The position numbers were made by a program, and so were the translations under genes. A model generated the notes under the pieces. That model searched no databases, was not told where the DNA came from, and saw only the letters and a list, made by a program, of their open reading frames with translations. A stretch of 64,000 nt of DNA from Balaenoptera acutorostrata (taxonomy: Eukaryota > Chordata > Mammalia > Artiodactyla > Balaenopteridae): NCBI RefSeq assembly GCF_949987535.1, contig NW_026645886.1:89160-153159 (forward strand), written 5' to 3'. Below, in pieces: positions 1-14,000 of this stretch (position 1 is its first letter; each line of letters begins with the position of its first letter).

Positions 1-230
1 TATGCGATAGGGTGAGGTTAGTTATTAAACCTATCCCACTCTCTAGATACCCCTTAGCACGTAAAGGAATATTATTTGGGGGTCCAGCCATGGAGAAGAG
101 TTTAGACACTAGGAGAAGATAAGGAACACACCCATTATCAAGAAATCACATTAGGATTCTCTTTTTAACCTGTTCCTTAAAACACTAGTGCTTAGGAAAT
201 CTATTGGAGGCAGAAGCCGTCAAGGGTAGC
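1..230 (+). repeat. Partial satellite monomer at left edge (q-type tail)
   Basis: This is the end of a monomer cut by the window boundary. It starts inside the telomere-like block with TATGCGATAGGGTGAGGTTAG, here written only to its key change: the last hexamers read GCGATAGGG and GAGGTTAG, which mark the q type seen at 2080-2110, 38710-38730 and 53430-53450. The non-telomeric segment follows and ends at 230. Confidence 0.9.
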
Positions 231-1062
231 TTAGGGTTAGGGTTAGGGTTAGGGTGAGGGTTAGGGTACGGCTTAGGGTACGGGTTCGGGGAGGGGTTCG
301 GGTAGGGCGTAGGGTATGGGTTAGGGTTAGGGTTAGGGCTAGTGTTAAGGTTAGGGCTCGGTTTAGGATACGGGTTAGGATTAGGGTATGCGTTAGGGTT
401 AGGGTAGGGGTTAGGGTTAGGGTACGCGTTAGGGTGAGGGTAGTTATTAAACCTATCCCACTCTCTAGATACCCCTTAGCACGTAAAGGAATATTATTTG
501 GGGGTCCAGCCATGGAGAAGAGTTTAGACACGAGGAGAAGATAAGGAACACACCCATTATCAAGAAATCACATTAGGATTCTCTTTTTAACCTGTTCCTT
601 AAAACACTTGTGCTTAGGAAATCTATTGGAGGCAGAAGCAGTCAAGGGTAGCTTAGGGATAGGGTTAGGGTTAGGGTACGGCTTAGGGTACGGGTTCGGG
701 GAGGGGTTCGGGTAGGGCGTAGGGTATGGGTTAGAGTTAGGGTTAGGGTTAGTGTTAGGGTTAGGGCTCAGTTTAGGGTACGGGTTAGGATTAGGGTACG
801 CGTTAGTGTTAGGGTAGGGGTTAGGGTTAGGGTACGCTTTAGGGTGAGGGTAGTTATTAAACCTATCCCACTCTCTAGATACCCCTTAGCACGTAAAGGA
901 ATATTTTTTGGGGGTCGAGCCATGGAGAAGAGTTTAGACACTAGGAGAAGATAAGGAACACACACATTATCACGAAATCACATTAGGATTCTCTTTTTAA
1001 CCTGTTCCTTAAAACACTAGTGCTTAGGAAATCTATTGGAGGCAGAAGCAGTCAAGGGTAGC
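231..1062 (+). repeat. Two satellite monomers (422 bp and 410 bp)
   Basis: Monomers start at 231 and 653. The second is 12 bp short because hexamers 5-6 (TGAGGG TTAGGG) are missing, as in q types. Its later part carries s-type markers (TTAGAG, CTCAGT, a TACGCT hexamer), so it looks like a q/s recombinant. Its tail has a rare pair of variants (six T before GGGGG near 902-910, GTCGAGCC near 915, CACACACATT near 958). The same pair recurs in the monomer ending at 52408. Confidence 0.85.
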
Positions 1063-3576
1063 TTAGGGTTAGTGTTAGGGTTAGGGTGAGGGTTAGGGTA
1101 CGGCTTAGGGTACGGGTTCGGGGAGGGGTTCGGGTAGGGCGTAGGGTATGGGTTAGGGTTAGGGTTAGGGCTAGTGTTAGGGTTAGGGCTCAGTTTAGGG
1201 TACGGGTTAGGATTAGGGTACGCGTTAGGGTTAGGGTAGGGGTTAGGGTTAGGGTACGCGTTAGGGTGAGGGTAGTTATTAAGCCTATCCCACTCTCTAG
1301 ATACCCCTTAGCACGTAAAGTAATATTATTTGGGGGTCCAGCCATGGAGAAGAGTTTAGACACGAGGAGAAGATAAGGAACACACCCATTATCAAGAAAT
1401 CACATTAGGATTCTCTTTTTAACATGTTCCTTAAAACACTAGTGCTTAGGAAATCTATTGGAGGCAGAAGCCGTCAAGGGTAGCTTAGGGTTAGGGTTAG
1501 GGTTAGGGTGAGGGTTAGGGTACGGTTTAGGGTACGGGTTCAGGGAGGGTTTCGGGTAGGGAGTAGGGTATTGGTTAGGGTTAGGGTTAGATTTAGTGTT
1601 AGGGTTAGGGCTCGGTTTAGGGTACGGGTTAGGATTAGGGTACGCGTTAGGGTTAGGGTAGGGGTTAGGGTTAGGGTACGCGTTAGGGTGAGGGTAGTTA
1701 TTAAACCTATCCCACTCTCTAGATACCCCTTAGCACGTAAAGGAATATTATTTGGGGGTCCAGCCATGGAGAAGAGTTTAGACACGAGGAGAAGATAAGG
1801 AACACACCCATTATCAAGAAATCACATTAGGATTCTCTTTTTAACCTGTTCCTTAAAACACTTGTGCTTAGGAAATCTATTGGAGGCAGAAGCAGTCAAG
1901 GGTAGCTTAGGGTTAGGGTTAGGGTTAGGGTACGGCTTAGGGTACGGGTTCGGGGAGGGGTTCGCGTAGGGCGTAGGGTATGGGTTAGTGTTAGGGTTAG
2001 GGTTAGTGTTAGGGTTAGGGCTCGGTTTAGGGTACGGGTTAGGATTAGGGTACGCGTTAGGGTTAGGGTAGGGGTTAGGGTTAGGGTATGCGATAGGGTG
2101 AGGTTAGTTATTAAACCTATCTCACTCACTAGATACCCCTTAGCACGTAAAGGAATATTATTTGGGGGTCCAGCCATGGAGAAGAGTTTCGACACTAGGA
2201 GAAGATAAGGAACACACCCATTATCAAGAAATCACATTAGGATTCTCTTTTTAACCTGTTCCTTAAAACACTAGTGCTTAGGAAATCTATTGGAGGCAGA
2301 AGCAGTCAAGGGTAGCTTAGGGTTAGGGTTAGGGTTAGGGTGAGGGTTAGGGTACGACTTAGGGTACGGGTTCGGGGAGGGGTTCGGGTAGGGCGTAGGG
2401 TATGGGTTAGGGTTAGGGTTAGGGCTAGTGTTAGGGTTAGGGCTCGGTTTAGGGTACGGGTTAGGATTAGAGTATGAGTTAGGGTTAGGGTAGGGGTTAG
2501 GGTTAGGATACGCTTTAGGGTGAGGGTAGTTATTAAACCTATCCCACTCTCTAGATACCCCTTAGCACGTAAAGGAATATTATTTGGGGGTCCAGCCATG
2601 GAGAAGAGTTTAGACACGAGGAGAAGATAAGGAACACACCCATTATCAAGAAATCACATTAGGATTCTCTTTTAAACCTGTTCCTTAAATCACTAGTGCT
2701 TAGGAAATCTATTGGAGGCAGAAGCCGTCAAGGGTAGCTTAGGGTTAGGGTTAGGGTTAGGGTGAGGTTTAGGGTACGGCTTAGGGTACGGGTTCGGGGA
2801 GGGGTTCGGGTAGGGCGTAGGGTATGGGTTAAGGTTAGGGTTAGGGTTAGTGTTAGGGTTAGGGCTCAGTTTAGGGTACGGGTTAGGATTAGGGTATGCG
2901 TTAGGGTTAGGGTAGGGGTTAGGGTTAGGGTACGCTTTAGGGTGAGTGTAGTTATTAAACCTATCCCACTCTCTAGATACCCCTTAGCACGTAAAGGAAT
3001 ATTATTTGGGGGTCCAGCCATGGAGAAGGGTTTAGACACTAGGAGAAGATAAGGAACACACCCATTATCAAGAAATCACAATATGATTCTCTTTTTAAAC
3101 TGTTCCTTAAAACACTAGTGGTTAGGAAATCTATTGGAGGCAGAAGCAGTGAAGGGTAGCTTAGGGTTACGGTTAGGGTTAGGGTGAGGGTTAGGGTACG
3201 GCTTAGGGTACGGGTTCGGAGACGGTTTCGGGTAGGGCCTAGGGTATGGGTTAGGGTTAGGTTTAGTGTTAGGGTTAGGGCTCGGTATAGGGTACAGGTT
3301 AGGATTAGGGTACTCGTTAGGGTTAGGGTAGCGGTTAGGTTTAGGGTACGCGTTAGGGTGAGGGTAGTTATTAAACCTGTCACACTCTCTAGATACCCCT
3401 TATCACGTAAAGGAATATTATTTGGGGGTCCAGCCATGGAGAAGAGTTTAGACACTAGAAGAAGATAAGGAACACACCCATTATCACGAAATCACATTAG
3501 GATTCTCTTTTTAACCTGTTCCTTAAAACACTAGTGCTTAGGAAATCTATTGGAGGCAGAAGCAGTCAAGGGTAGC
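1063..3576 (+). repeat. Six-monomer run y-p-q-r-s-t, left copy
   Basis: Monomers start at 1063 (y), 1485 (p), 1907 (q, 410 bp), 2317 (r), 2739 (s) and 3161 (t, 416 bp). Type markers are: p has TTCAGGGAGGG and a GGGAGTAGGGTATTGG stretch and ends in CACTTGTGC; q lacks hexamers 5-6 and ends in GCGATAGGG; r has TATGCG and a GGATACGC hexamer junction; s has CTCAGT and GAGTGTAG and an ACAATATGATT tail; t has GGAGACGG and GGGCCTAGGG. The same order occurs at 52409-54506, 56194-58713 and 61233-63318, 50-60 kb away. Confidence 0.85.
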
Positions 3577-6500
3577 TTAGGGTTAGGGTTAGGGTTAGGG
3601 TGAGGGTAGGGTACGGCTTAGGGTACGGGTTCGGGGAGGGGATCGGGTAGGGCGTAGGGTATGGGTTAGGGTTAGGGTTAGGGCTAGTGTTAGGGTTAGG
3701 GCTCGGTTTAGGGTACGGGTTAGGATTAGGGTACGCGTTAGGGTTAGGGTAGGGGTTAGGGTTATGGTACGCGTTAGGGTGAGGGTAGTTATTAAACCTA
3801 TCACACTCTCTAGATACCCCTTAGCACGTAAAGGAATATTATTTGGGGGTCCAGCCATGGAGAAGAGTTTAGACACTAGGATAAGATAAGGAACACACCC
3901 ATTATCACGAAATCACATTAGGATTCTCTTTTTAACCTGTTCCTTAAAACACTAGTGCTTAGGAAATCTATTGGAGGCAGAAGCCGTCAAGGGTAGCTTA
4001 GGGTTAGGGTTAGGGTTAGGGTGAGGGTTAGGGTACGGTTTAGGGTACGGGTTCAGGGAGGGGTTCGGGTAGGGCGTAGGGTATGGGTTAGGTTTAGGGT
4101 TAGAGTTAGTGTTAGGGTTAGGGCTCGGTTTAGGGTACGGGTTAGGATTAGGGTACGCGCTAGGGTTAGGGTAGGGGTTAGGGTTAGGGTACGCGTTAGG
4201 GTGAGGGTAGTTATTATACCTATCACACTCTCTAGATACCCCTTAGCACATAAAGGAATATTATTTGGGGGTCCAGCCATGGAGAAGAGTTTAGACACGA
4301 GGAGAAGATAAGGAACACACCCATTATCAAGAAATCACATTAGGATTCTCTTTTTAACCTGTTCCTTAAAACACTAGTGCTTAGGAAATCTATTGGAGGC
4401 AGAAGCCGTCAAGGGTAGCTTAGGGTTAGGGTTAGGGTTAGGGTGAGGGTTAGGGTACGGCTTACGATACGGGTTCGGGGAGGGGTTCGAATAGGGCGTA
4501 GGGTATGGGTTAGGGTTAGGGTTAGGGCTAGTGTTAGGGTTAGGGCTCGGTTTAGGGTACGGGTTAGGATTAGGGTATGCGTTAGGGTTAGGGTAGGGGT
4601 TAGGGTTAGGGTACGCGTTAGGGTGAGGGTAGTTATTAAACCTATCCCACTCTCTAGATACCCCTTAGCACGTAAAGGAATATTATTTGGGGGTCCAGCC
4701 ATGGAGAAGAGTTTAGACACTAGGAGAAGATAAGGAACACACCCATTATCACGAAATCACATTAGGATTCTCTTTTTAACCTGTTCCTTAAAACACTAGT
4801 GCTTAGGAAATCTATTGGAGGCAGAAGCAGTCAAGGGTAGCTTAGGGTTAGTGTTAGGGTTAGGGTGAGGGCTAGGGTATGGCTTAGGGTACGGGTTCGG
4901 TGAGGGGTTCGCGTAGGGCGTAGGGTATGGGTTAGGGTTAGGGTTAGGGCTAGTGTTAGGGTTAGGGCTCGGTTTAGGGTACGGGTTAGGATTAGGGTAC
5001 GCGTTAGGGTTAGGGTAGGGGTTAGGGTTAGGGTACGCGTTAGGGTGAGGGTAGTTATTAAACCTATCCCACTCTCTAGATACCCCTTAGCACGTAAAGG
5101 AATATTATTTAGGGGTCCAGCCATGGAGAAGAGTTTAGACACGAGGAGAAGATAAGGAACACACCCATTATCACGAAATCACATTAGGATTCTCTTTTTA
5201 ACCTGTTCCTTAAAACACTAGTGCTTAGGAAATCTATTGGAGGCAGAAGCAGTCAAGGGTAGCTTAGGGTTAGGGTTAGGGTTAGGGTGAGGGTTAGGGT
5301 ACGGCTTAGGGTACGGGTTCAGGGAGGGGTTCGGGTAGGGCGTAGGGTATGGGTTAGGGTTAGGGTTAGGGCTAGTGTTAGGGTTAGGGCTCGGTTTAGG
5401 GTACGGGTTAGTATTAGGGTACGCGTTAGGGTTAGGGTAGGGGTTAGGGTTAGGGTACGCGTTAGGGTGAGGGTAGTTATTAAACCTATCCCACTCTCTA
5501 GATACCCCTTAGCACGTAAAGGAATATTATTTGGGGGTCCAGCCATGGAGAAGAGTTTAGACACGAGGAGAAGATAAGGAACACACCCATTATCAAGAAA
5601 TCACATTAGGATTCTCTTTTTAACCTGTTCCTTAAAACACTAGTGCTTAGGAAATCTATTGGAGGCAGAAGCCGTCAAGGGTAGCTTAGGGTTAGGGTTA
5701 GGGTTAGGGCTAGGGTTAGGGTACGGTTTAGGGTACGGGTTCAGGGAGGGGTTCGGGTAGGACGTAAGGTATGGGTTAGGGTTAGGGTTAGAGTTAGTGT
5801 TAGGGTTAGGGCTCGGTTTAGGGTACGGGTTAGGATTAGGGTATGCGCTAGGGTTAGGGTAGGGGTTAGGGTTAGGGTACGCGTTAGGGTGAGGGTAGTT
5901 ATTATACCTATCACACTCTCTAGATACCCCTTAGCACATAAAGGAATATTATTTGGGGGTCCAGCCATGGAGACGAGTTTAGACACGAGGAGAAGATAAG
6001 GAACACACCCATTATCAAGAAATCACATTAGGATTCTCTTTTTAACGTGTTCCTTAAAACACTAGTGCTTAGGAAATCTATTGGAGGCAGAAGCCGTCAA
6101 GGGTAGCTTAGGGTTAGGGTTAGGGTTAGGGTGAGGGTTAGGATACGGCTTAGGGTACGGGTTCGGGGAGGGGTTCGAGTAGGGCGTAGGGTATGGGTTA
6201 GGGTTAGGGTTAGGGCTAGTGTTAGGGTTAGGGCTCGGTTTAGGGTACGGGTTAGGATTAGGGTATGCGTTAGGGTTAGGGTAGGGGTTAGGGTTAGGGT
6301 ACGCGTTAGGGTGAGGGTAGTTATTAAACCTATCCCACTCTCTAGATACCCCTTAGCACGTAAAGGAATATTATTTGGGGGTCCAGCCATGGAGAAGAGT
6401 TTAGACACTAGGAGAAGATAAGGAACACACCCATTATCACGAAATCACATTAGGATTCTCTTTTTAACCTGTTCCTTAAAACACTAGTGCTTAGGAAATC

Positions 6501-7551
6501 TATTGGAGGCAGAAGCAGTCAAGGGTAGCTTAGGGTTAGTGTTAGGGTTAGGGTGAGGGCTAGGGTATGGCTTAGGGTTCGGGTTCGGGGAGGGGTTCGG
6601 GTAGGGCGTAGGGTATGGGTTAGGGTTAGGGTTAGGGCTAGTGTTAGGGTTAGGGCTCGGTTTAGGGTACGGGTTAGGATTTGGGTACGCGTTAGGGTTA
6701 GGGTAGGGTTTAGGGTTAGGGTACGCGTTAGGGTGAGGGTAGTTATTAAACCTATCCCACTCTCTAGATACCCCTTAGCACGTAAAGGAATATTATTTGG
6801 GGGTCCAGCCATGGAGAAGAGTTTAGACACGAGGAGAAGATATGGAACACACCCATTATCACGAAATCACATTAGGATTCTCTTTTTAACCTGTTCCTTA
6901 AAACACTAGTGCTTAGGAAATCTATTGTAGGCAGAAGCAGTCAAGGGTAGCTTAGGGTTAGGGTTAGGGTTAGGGTGAGGGTTAGGGTACGGCTTAGGGT
7001 ACGGGTTCGGGGAGGGGTTCGGGTAGGGCGTAGGTTATGGGTTAGGGTTAGGGTTAGGGCTAGTGTTAGGGTTAGGGCTCGGTTTAGGGTACGGGTTAGG
7101 ATTAGGGTACGCGTTAGGGATAGGGTAGGGGTTAGGGTTAGGGTACGCGTTAGGGTGAGGGTAGTTATTAAACCTATCCCACTCTCTAGATACCCCTTAG
7201 CACGTAAAGGAATATTATTTGGGGGTCCAGCCATGGAGAAGAGTTTAGACAGGAGGAGAAGATAAGGAACACACCCATTATCACGAAATCACATTAGGAT
7301 TCTCTTTTTAACCTGTTCCTTAAAACACTAGTGCTTAGGAAATCTATTGGAGGCAGAAGCAGTCAAGGGTAGCTTAGGGTTAGGGTTAGGGTTAGGGTGA
7401 GGGTTAGGGTACGGCTTAGGGTACGGGTTCGTGGAGGGGTTCGAGTAGGGCGTAGGGTATGGGTTAGGGTTAGGGTTAGGGCTAGTGTTAGGGTTAGGGC
7501 TCGGTTTAGGGTACGGGTTAGGATTAGGGTATGCGTTAGGGTTAGGGTAGG
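3577..7551 (+). repeat. Mixed satellite monomers
   Basis: Monomers start at 3577 (421 bp, one T lost in hexamer 6), 3998, 4420, 4842, 5264, 5686, 6108, 6530, 6952 and 7374. Several have a counterpart ~8.43 kb downstream: 3998 with 12426 (GCACATAA and ATTATACC), 4420 with 12848 (CTTACGATACGGG), and 6530 with 14958 (GGATTTGGGTACG). The last two resemble 16224 and 16645, sharing GTAGGTTATGGG, GACAGGAGG and CGTGGAGGGGTTCGAG. Confidence 0.85.
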
Positions 7552-10500
7552 GGTTAGGGTTAGGGTACGCGTTAGGGTGAGGGTAGTTATTAAACCTATC
7601 CCACTCTCTAGATACCCCTTAGCACGTAAAGGAATATTATTTGGGGGTCCAGCCATGGAGAAGAGTTTAGACACTAGGAGAAGATAAGGAACACACCCAT
7701 TATCACGAAATCACATTAGGATTCTCTTTTTAACCTGTTCCTTAAAACACTAGTGCTTAGGAAATCTATTGGAGGCAGAAGCAGTCAAGGGTAGCTTAGG
7801 GTTAGTGTTAGGGTTAGGGTGAGGGCTAGGGTATGGCTTAGGGTACGGGTTCGGGGAGAGGTTCGGGTCGGGCGTAGGGTATGGGTTAGGGTTAGGGTTA
7901 GGGCTAGTGTTAGGGTTAGGGCTCGGTTTAGGGTACGGGTTAGGATTAGCGTACGCGTTAGGGTTAGGGTAGGGGTTAGGGTTAGGGTACGCGTTAGGGT
8001 GAGGGTAGTTATTAAACCTATCCCACTCTCTAGATACCCCTTAGCACGTAAAGGAATATTATTTGGGGGTCCAGCCATGGAGAAGAGTTTAGACACGAGG
8101 AGAAGATATGGAACACACCCATTATCACGAAATCACATTAGGATTCTCTTTTTAACCTGTTCCTTAAAACACTAGTGCTTAGGAAATCTATTGGAGGCAG
8201 AAGCAGTCAAGGGTAGCTTAGGGTTAGGGTTAGGGTTAGGGTGAGGGTTAGGGTACGGCTTAGGGTACGGGTTCGAGGAGGGGTTCGGGTAGGGCGTAGG
8301 GTATGTGTTAGGGTTAGGGTTAGGGCTAGTGTTAGGGTTAGGGCTCGGTTTAGGGTACGGGTTAGGATTAGGGTACGCGTTAGGGATAGGGTAGGGGTTA
8401 GGGTTAGGGTACGCGTTAGGGTGAGGGTAGTTATTAAACCTATCCCACTCTCTAGATACCCCTTAGCACGTAAAGGAATATTATTTGGTGGTCCAGCCAT
8501 GGAGAAGAGTTTAGACACGAGGAGAAGATAAGGAACACACCCATTATCACGAAATCACATTAGGATTCTCTTTTTAACCTGTTCCTTAAAACACTAGTGC
8601 TTAGGAAATCTATTGGAGGCAGAAGCAGTCAAGGGTAGCTTAGGGATAGGGTTAGGGTTAGGGTGAGGGTTAGGGTACGGCTTAGGGTACGGGTTCGGGG
8701 AGGGGTTCGGGTAGGGCGTAGGGTATGGGTTAGGGTTAGGGTTAGGGCTAGTGTTAGGGTTAGGGCTCGGTTTAGGGTACGGGTTAGGATTAGGGTACGC
8801 ATTAGGGTTAGGGTAGGGGTTAGGGTTAGGGTACGCGTTAGGGTGAGGGTAGTTATTAAACCTATCTCACTCTCTAGATACCCCTTAGCACGTAAAGGAA
8901 TATTATATGGGGGTCCAGCCATGGAGAAGAGTTTAGACACGAGGAGAAGATAAGGAACACACCCATTATCACGAAATCACATTAGGATTCTCTTTTTAAC
9001 CTGTTCCTTAAAACACTAGTGCTTAGGAAATCTATTGGAGGCAGAAGCCGTCAAGGGTAGCTTAGGGTTAGGGTTAGGGTTAGGGTGAGGGTTAGGGTAC
9101 GGTTTAGGGTATGGGTTCAGGGAGGGGTTCGGGTAGGGCGTAGGGTATGGGTTAGGGTTAGGGTTAGAGTTAGTGTTAGGGTTAGGGCTCGGTTTAGGGT
9201 ACGGGTTAGGATTAGGGTACGCGCTAGTGTTAGGGTAGGGGTTAGGGTTAGGGTACGCGTTAGGGTGAGGGTAGTTACTATACCTATCACACTCTCTAGA
9301 TACCCCTTAGCACATAAAGGAATATTATTTGGGGGTCCAGCCATGGAGAAGAGTTTAGACACGAGGAGAAGATAAGGAACACACCCATTATCAAGAAATC
9401 ACATTAGGATTCTCTTTTTAACCTGTTCCTTAAAACACTAGTGCTTAGGAAATCTATTGGAGGCAGAAGCCGTCAAGGGTAGCTTAGGGTTAGGGTTAGG
9501 GTTAGGGTGAGGGTTAGGGTACGGCTTAGGGTACGGGTTCGGGGAGGGGTTCGAGTAGGGCGTAGGGTATGGGTTAGGGTTAGGGTTAGGGCTAGTGTTA
9601 GGGTTAGGGCTCGGTTTAGGGTACGGGTTAGGATTAGGGTATGCGTTAGGGTTAGGGTAGGGGTTAGGGTTAGGGTACGCGTTAGGGTGAGGGTAGTTAT
9701 TAAACCTATCCCACTCTCTAGATACCCCGTAGCACGTAAAGGAATATTATTTGGGGGTCCAGCCATGGAGAAGAGTTTAGACACGAGGAGAAGATAAGGA
9801 ACACACCCATTATCAAGAAATCACATTAGGATTCTCCTTTAAACCTGTTCCTTAAATCACTAGTGCTTAGGAAATCTATTGGAGGCAGAAGCCGTCAAGG
9901 GTAGCCTAGGGTTAGGGTTAGGGTTAGGGTGAGGGTTAGGGTACGGCTTAGGGTACGGGTTCGGGGAGGGGTTCGGGTAGGGCGTAGGTTATGGGTTAGG
10001 GTTAGGGTTAGGGCTAGTGTTAGGGTTAGGGCTCGGTTTAGGGTACGGGTTAGGATTAGGGTACGCGTTAGGGATAGGGTAGGGGTTAGGGTTAGGGTAC
10101 GCGTTAGGGTGAGGGTAGTTATTAAACCTATCCCACTCTCTAGATACCCCTTAGCACGTAAAGGAATATTATTTGGGGGTCCAGCCATGGAGAAGAGTTG
10201 AGACACGAGGAGAAGATAAGGAACACACCCATTATCAAGAAATCACATTAGGATTCTCTTTTTAACCTGTTCCTTAAAACACTTGTGCTTAGGAAATCTA
10301 TTGGAGGCAGAAGCATTCAAGGGTAGCTTAGGGTTAGGGTTAGGGTTAGGGTACGGCTTAGGGTACGGGTTCGGGGAGGGGTTCGCGTAGGGCGTAGGGT
10401 ATGGGTTAGTGTTAGGGTTAGGGTTAGTGTTAGGGTTAGGGCTCGGTTTAGGGTACGGGTTAGGATTAGGGTACGCGTTAGGGTTAGGGTAGGGGTTAGG

Positions 10501-11090
10501 TTTAGGTTATGCGATAGGGTGAGGTTAGTTATTAAACCTATCCCACTCTCTAGATACCCCTTAGCACGTAAAGGAATATTATTTGGGGGTCCAGCCATGG
10601 AGAAGAGTTTCGACACTAGGAGAAGATAAGGAACACACCCATTATCAAGAAATCACATTAGGATTCTCTTTTTAACCTGTTCCTTAAAACACTAGTGCTT
10701 AGGAAATATATTGGAGGCAGAAGCCGTCAAGGGTAGCTTAGGGTTAGGGTTAGGGTTAGGGTGAGGGTTAGGGTACGGCTTAGGGTACGGGTTCGGGGAG
10801 GGGTTCGGGTAGGGCGTAGGGTATGGGTTAGGGTTAGGGTTAGGGCTAGTGTTAGGGTTAGGGCTCGGTTTAGGGTACGGGTTAGGATTAGGGTATGCGT
10901 TAGGGTTAGGGTAGGGGTTAGGGTTAGGGTACGCGTTAGGGTGAGGGTAGTTATTAAACCTATCCCACTCTCTAGATACCCCTTAGCACGTAAAGGAATA
11001 TTATTTGGGGGTCCAGCCATGGAGAAGAGTTTAGACACGAGGAGAAGATAAGGAACACACCCATTATCAAGAAATCACATTAGGATTCTC
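7552..11090 (+). repeat. Block A1 (3.54 kb), copy of 22296-25834
   Basis: This segment reappears 14,744 bp downstream. Rare variants agree in both copies: GGGGAGAGGTTCGGG (7853), TTAGCGTACG (7948), GTATGTGTTAGGG (8302), TTTGGTGG (8484), TACGCATTAGG (8796), GTTACTATACC (9273), CCCCGTAGC (9725), GAGTTGAGACAC (10195), GCATTCAAGG (10313) and AAATATATTGG (10704). I found no difference inside the block at the positions compared. It ends where 11091 is T and 25835 is C, and begins after 7551 (G) against 22295 (C). Confidence 0.9.
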
Positions 11091-14000
11091 TTTTAAACCT
11101 GTTCCTTAAATCACTAGTGCTTAGGAAATCTATTGGAGGCAGAAGCCGTCAAGGGTAGCTTAGGGTTAGGGTTGGGGTTAGGGTGAGGTTTAGGGTACGG
11201 CTTAGGGTACGGGTTCGGGGAGGGGTTCGGGTAGGGCGTAGGGTATGGGTTAAGGTTAGGGTTAGGGTTAGTGTTAGGGTTAGGGCTCAGTTTAGGGTAC
11301 GGGTTAGGATTAGGGTACGCGTTAGGGTTAGTGTAGGGGTTAGGGTTAGGGTACGCTTTAGGGTGAGTGTAGTTATTAAACCTATCCCAATCTCTAGATA
11401 CCCCTTAGCACGTAAAGGAATATTATTTGGGGGTCCAGCCATGGAGAAGAGTTTAGACACTAGGAGAAGATAAGGAACACACCCATTATCACGAAATCAC
11501 ATTAGGATTCTCTTTTTAACCTGTTCCTTAAAACACTAGTGCTTAGGAAATCTATTGGAGGCAGAAGCAGTCAAGGGTAGCTTAGGGTTAGGGTTAGGGT
11601 TAGGGTGAGGGTTAGGGTACGGCTTAGGGTACGGGTTCGGGTAGGGGTTCGGGTAGGGCGTAGGGTATGGGTTAGGGTTAGGGTTAGGGCTAGTGTTAGG
11701 GTTAGGGCTCGCTTTAGGGTACGGGTTAGGATTAGGGTACGCGATAGGGTTAGGGTAGGGGTTAGGGTTAGGGTACGCGTTAGGGTGAGGGTAGTTATTA
11801 AACCTATCACACTCTCTAGATACCCCATAGCACATAAAGGAATATTATTTGGGGGTCCAGCCATGGAGAAGAGTTTAGACACGAGGAGAACACAAGGAAC
11901 ACACCCATTATCAAGAAATCACATTAGGATTCTCTTTTTAACCTGTTCCTTAAATCACTAGTGCTTAGGAAATCTTTTGGAGGCAGAAGCCGTCAAGGGT
12001 AGCTTAGGGTTAGGGTTAGGGTTAGGGTGAGGGTTAGGGTACGGCTTAGGGTACGGGTTCGGGGAGGGGTTCGGGTAGGGCGTAGGGTATGGGTTAGGGT
12101 TAGGGTTAGGGCTAGTGTTAGGGTTAGGGCTCGGTTTAGGGTACGGGTTAGGATTAGGGTATGCGTTAGGGTTAGGGTAGCGGTTAGGGTTAGGGTACGC
12201 CTTAGGGTGAGGGTAGTTATTAAACCTGTCACACTCTCTAGATACCTCTTATCACGTAAAGGAATATTATTTGGGGGTCCAGCCATGGAGAAGAGTTTAG
12301 ACACTAGAAGAAGATAAGGAACACACCCATTATCACGAAATCACATTAGGATTCTCTTTTTAACCTGTTCCTTAAAACACTAGTGCTTAGGAAATCTATT
12401 GGAGGCAGAAGCAGTCAAGGGTAGCTTAGGGTTAGGGTTAGGGTTAGGGTGAGGTGTAGGGTACGGCTTAGGGTACGGGTTCGGGGAGGGGTTCGGGTAG
12501 GGCGTAGGGTATGGGTTAGGGTTAGGGTTAGAGTTAGTGTTAGGGTTAGGGCTCGGTTTAGGGTACGGGTTAGGATTAGGGTACGCGCTAGGGTTAGGGT
12601 AGGGGTTAGGGTTAGGGTACGCGTTAGGGTGAGGGTAGTTATTATACCTATCACACTCTCTAGATACCCCTTAGCACATAAAGGAATATTATTTGGGGGT
12701 CCAGCCATGGAGAAGAGTTTAGACACGAGGAGAAGATAAGGAACACACCCATTATCAAGAAATCACATTAGGATTCTCTTTTTAACCTGTTCCTTAAAAC
12801 ACTAGTGCTTAGGAAATCTATTGGAGGCAGAAGCCGTCAAGGGTAGCTTAGGGTTAGGGTTAGGGTTAGGGTGAGGGTTAGGGTACGGCTTACGATACGG
12901 GTTCGGGGAGGGGTTCGTGTAGGACGTAGGGTATGGGTTAGGGTTAGGGTTAGGGCTAGTGTTAGGGTTAGGGCTCGGTTTAGGGTACGGGTTAGGATTA
13001 GGGTATGCGTTAGGGTTAGGGTAGGGGTTAGGGTTAGGGTACGCGTTAGGGTGAGGGTAGTTATTAAACCTATCCCACTCTCTAGATACCCCTTAGCACG
13101 TAAAGGAATATTATTTGGGGGTCCAGCCATGGAGAAGAGTTTAGACACTAGGAGAAGATAAGGAACACACCCATTATCACGAAATCACATTAGGATTCTC
13201 TTTTTAACCTGTTCCTTAAAACACTAGTGCTTAGGAAATCTATTGGAGGCAGAAGCAGTCAAGGGTAGCTTAGGGTTAGTGTTAGGGTTAGGCTGAGGGC
13301 TAGGGTATGGCTTAGGGTACGGGTTTGGGGAGGGGTTCGTGTAGGGCGTAGGGTATGGGTTAGGGTTAGGGTTAGGGCTAGTGTTAGGGTTAGGGCTCGG
13401 TTTAGGTTACGGGTTAGGATTAGTGTACGCGTTAGGGTTAGGGTAGGGGTTAGGGTTAGGGTACGCGTTAGGGTGAGGGTAGTTATTAAACCTATCCCAC
13501 TCTCTAGATACCCCTTAGCACGTAAAGTAATATTATTTGGGGGTCCAGCCATGGAGAAGAGTTTAGACACTAGGAGAAGATAAGGAACACACCCATTATC
13601 ACGAAATCACATTAGGATTCTCTTTTTAACCTGTTCCTTAAAACACTAGTGCTTAGGAAATCTATTGGAGGCAGAAGCAGTCAAGGGTAGCTTAGGGTTA
13701 GTGTTAGGGTTAGGGTGAGGGCTAGGGTATGGCTTAGGGTACGGGTTCGGGGAGGGGTTCGGGTCGGGCGTAGGGTATGGGTTAGGGTTAGGGTTAGGGC
13801 TAGTGTTAGGGTTAGGGCTCGGTTTAGGGTACGGGTTAGGATTAGGGTACGCGTTAGGGTTAGGGTAGGGGTTAGGGTTAGGGTACGCGTTAGGGTGAGG
13901 GTAGTTATTAAACCTATCCCACTCTCTAGATACCCCTTAGCACGTAAAGGAATATTATTTGGGGGTCCAGCCATGGAGAAGAGTTTAGACACGAGGAGAA

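Noticed and set aside
11536..11835. Minus-strand Pro-Asn repeat frames (also at 35544-35819 and 59090-59368).
   Set aside because: This is the third reading frame of the C-rich strand of the same hexamers; it has no independent support.
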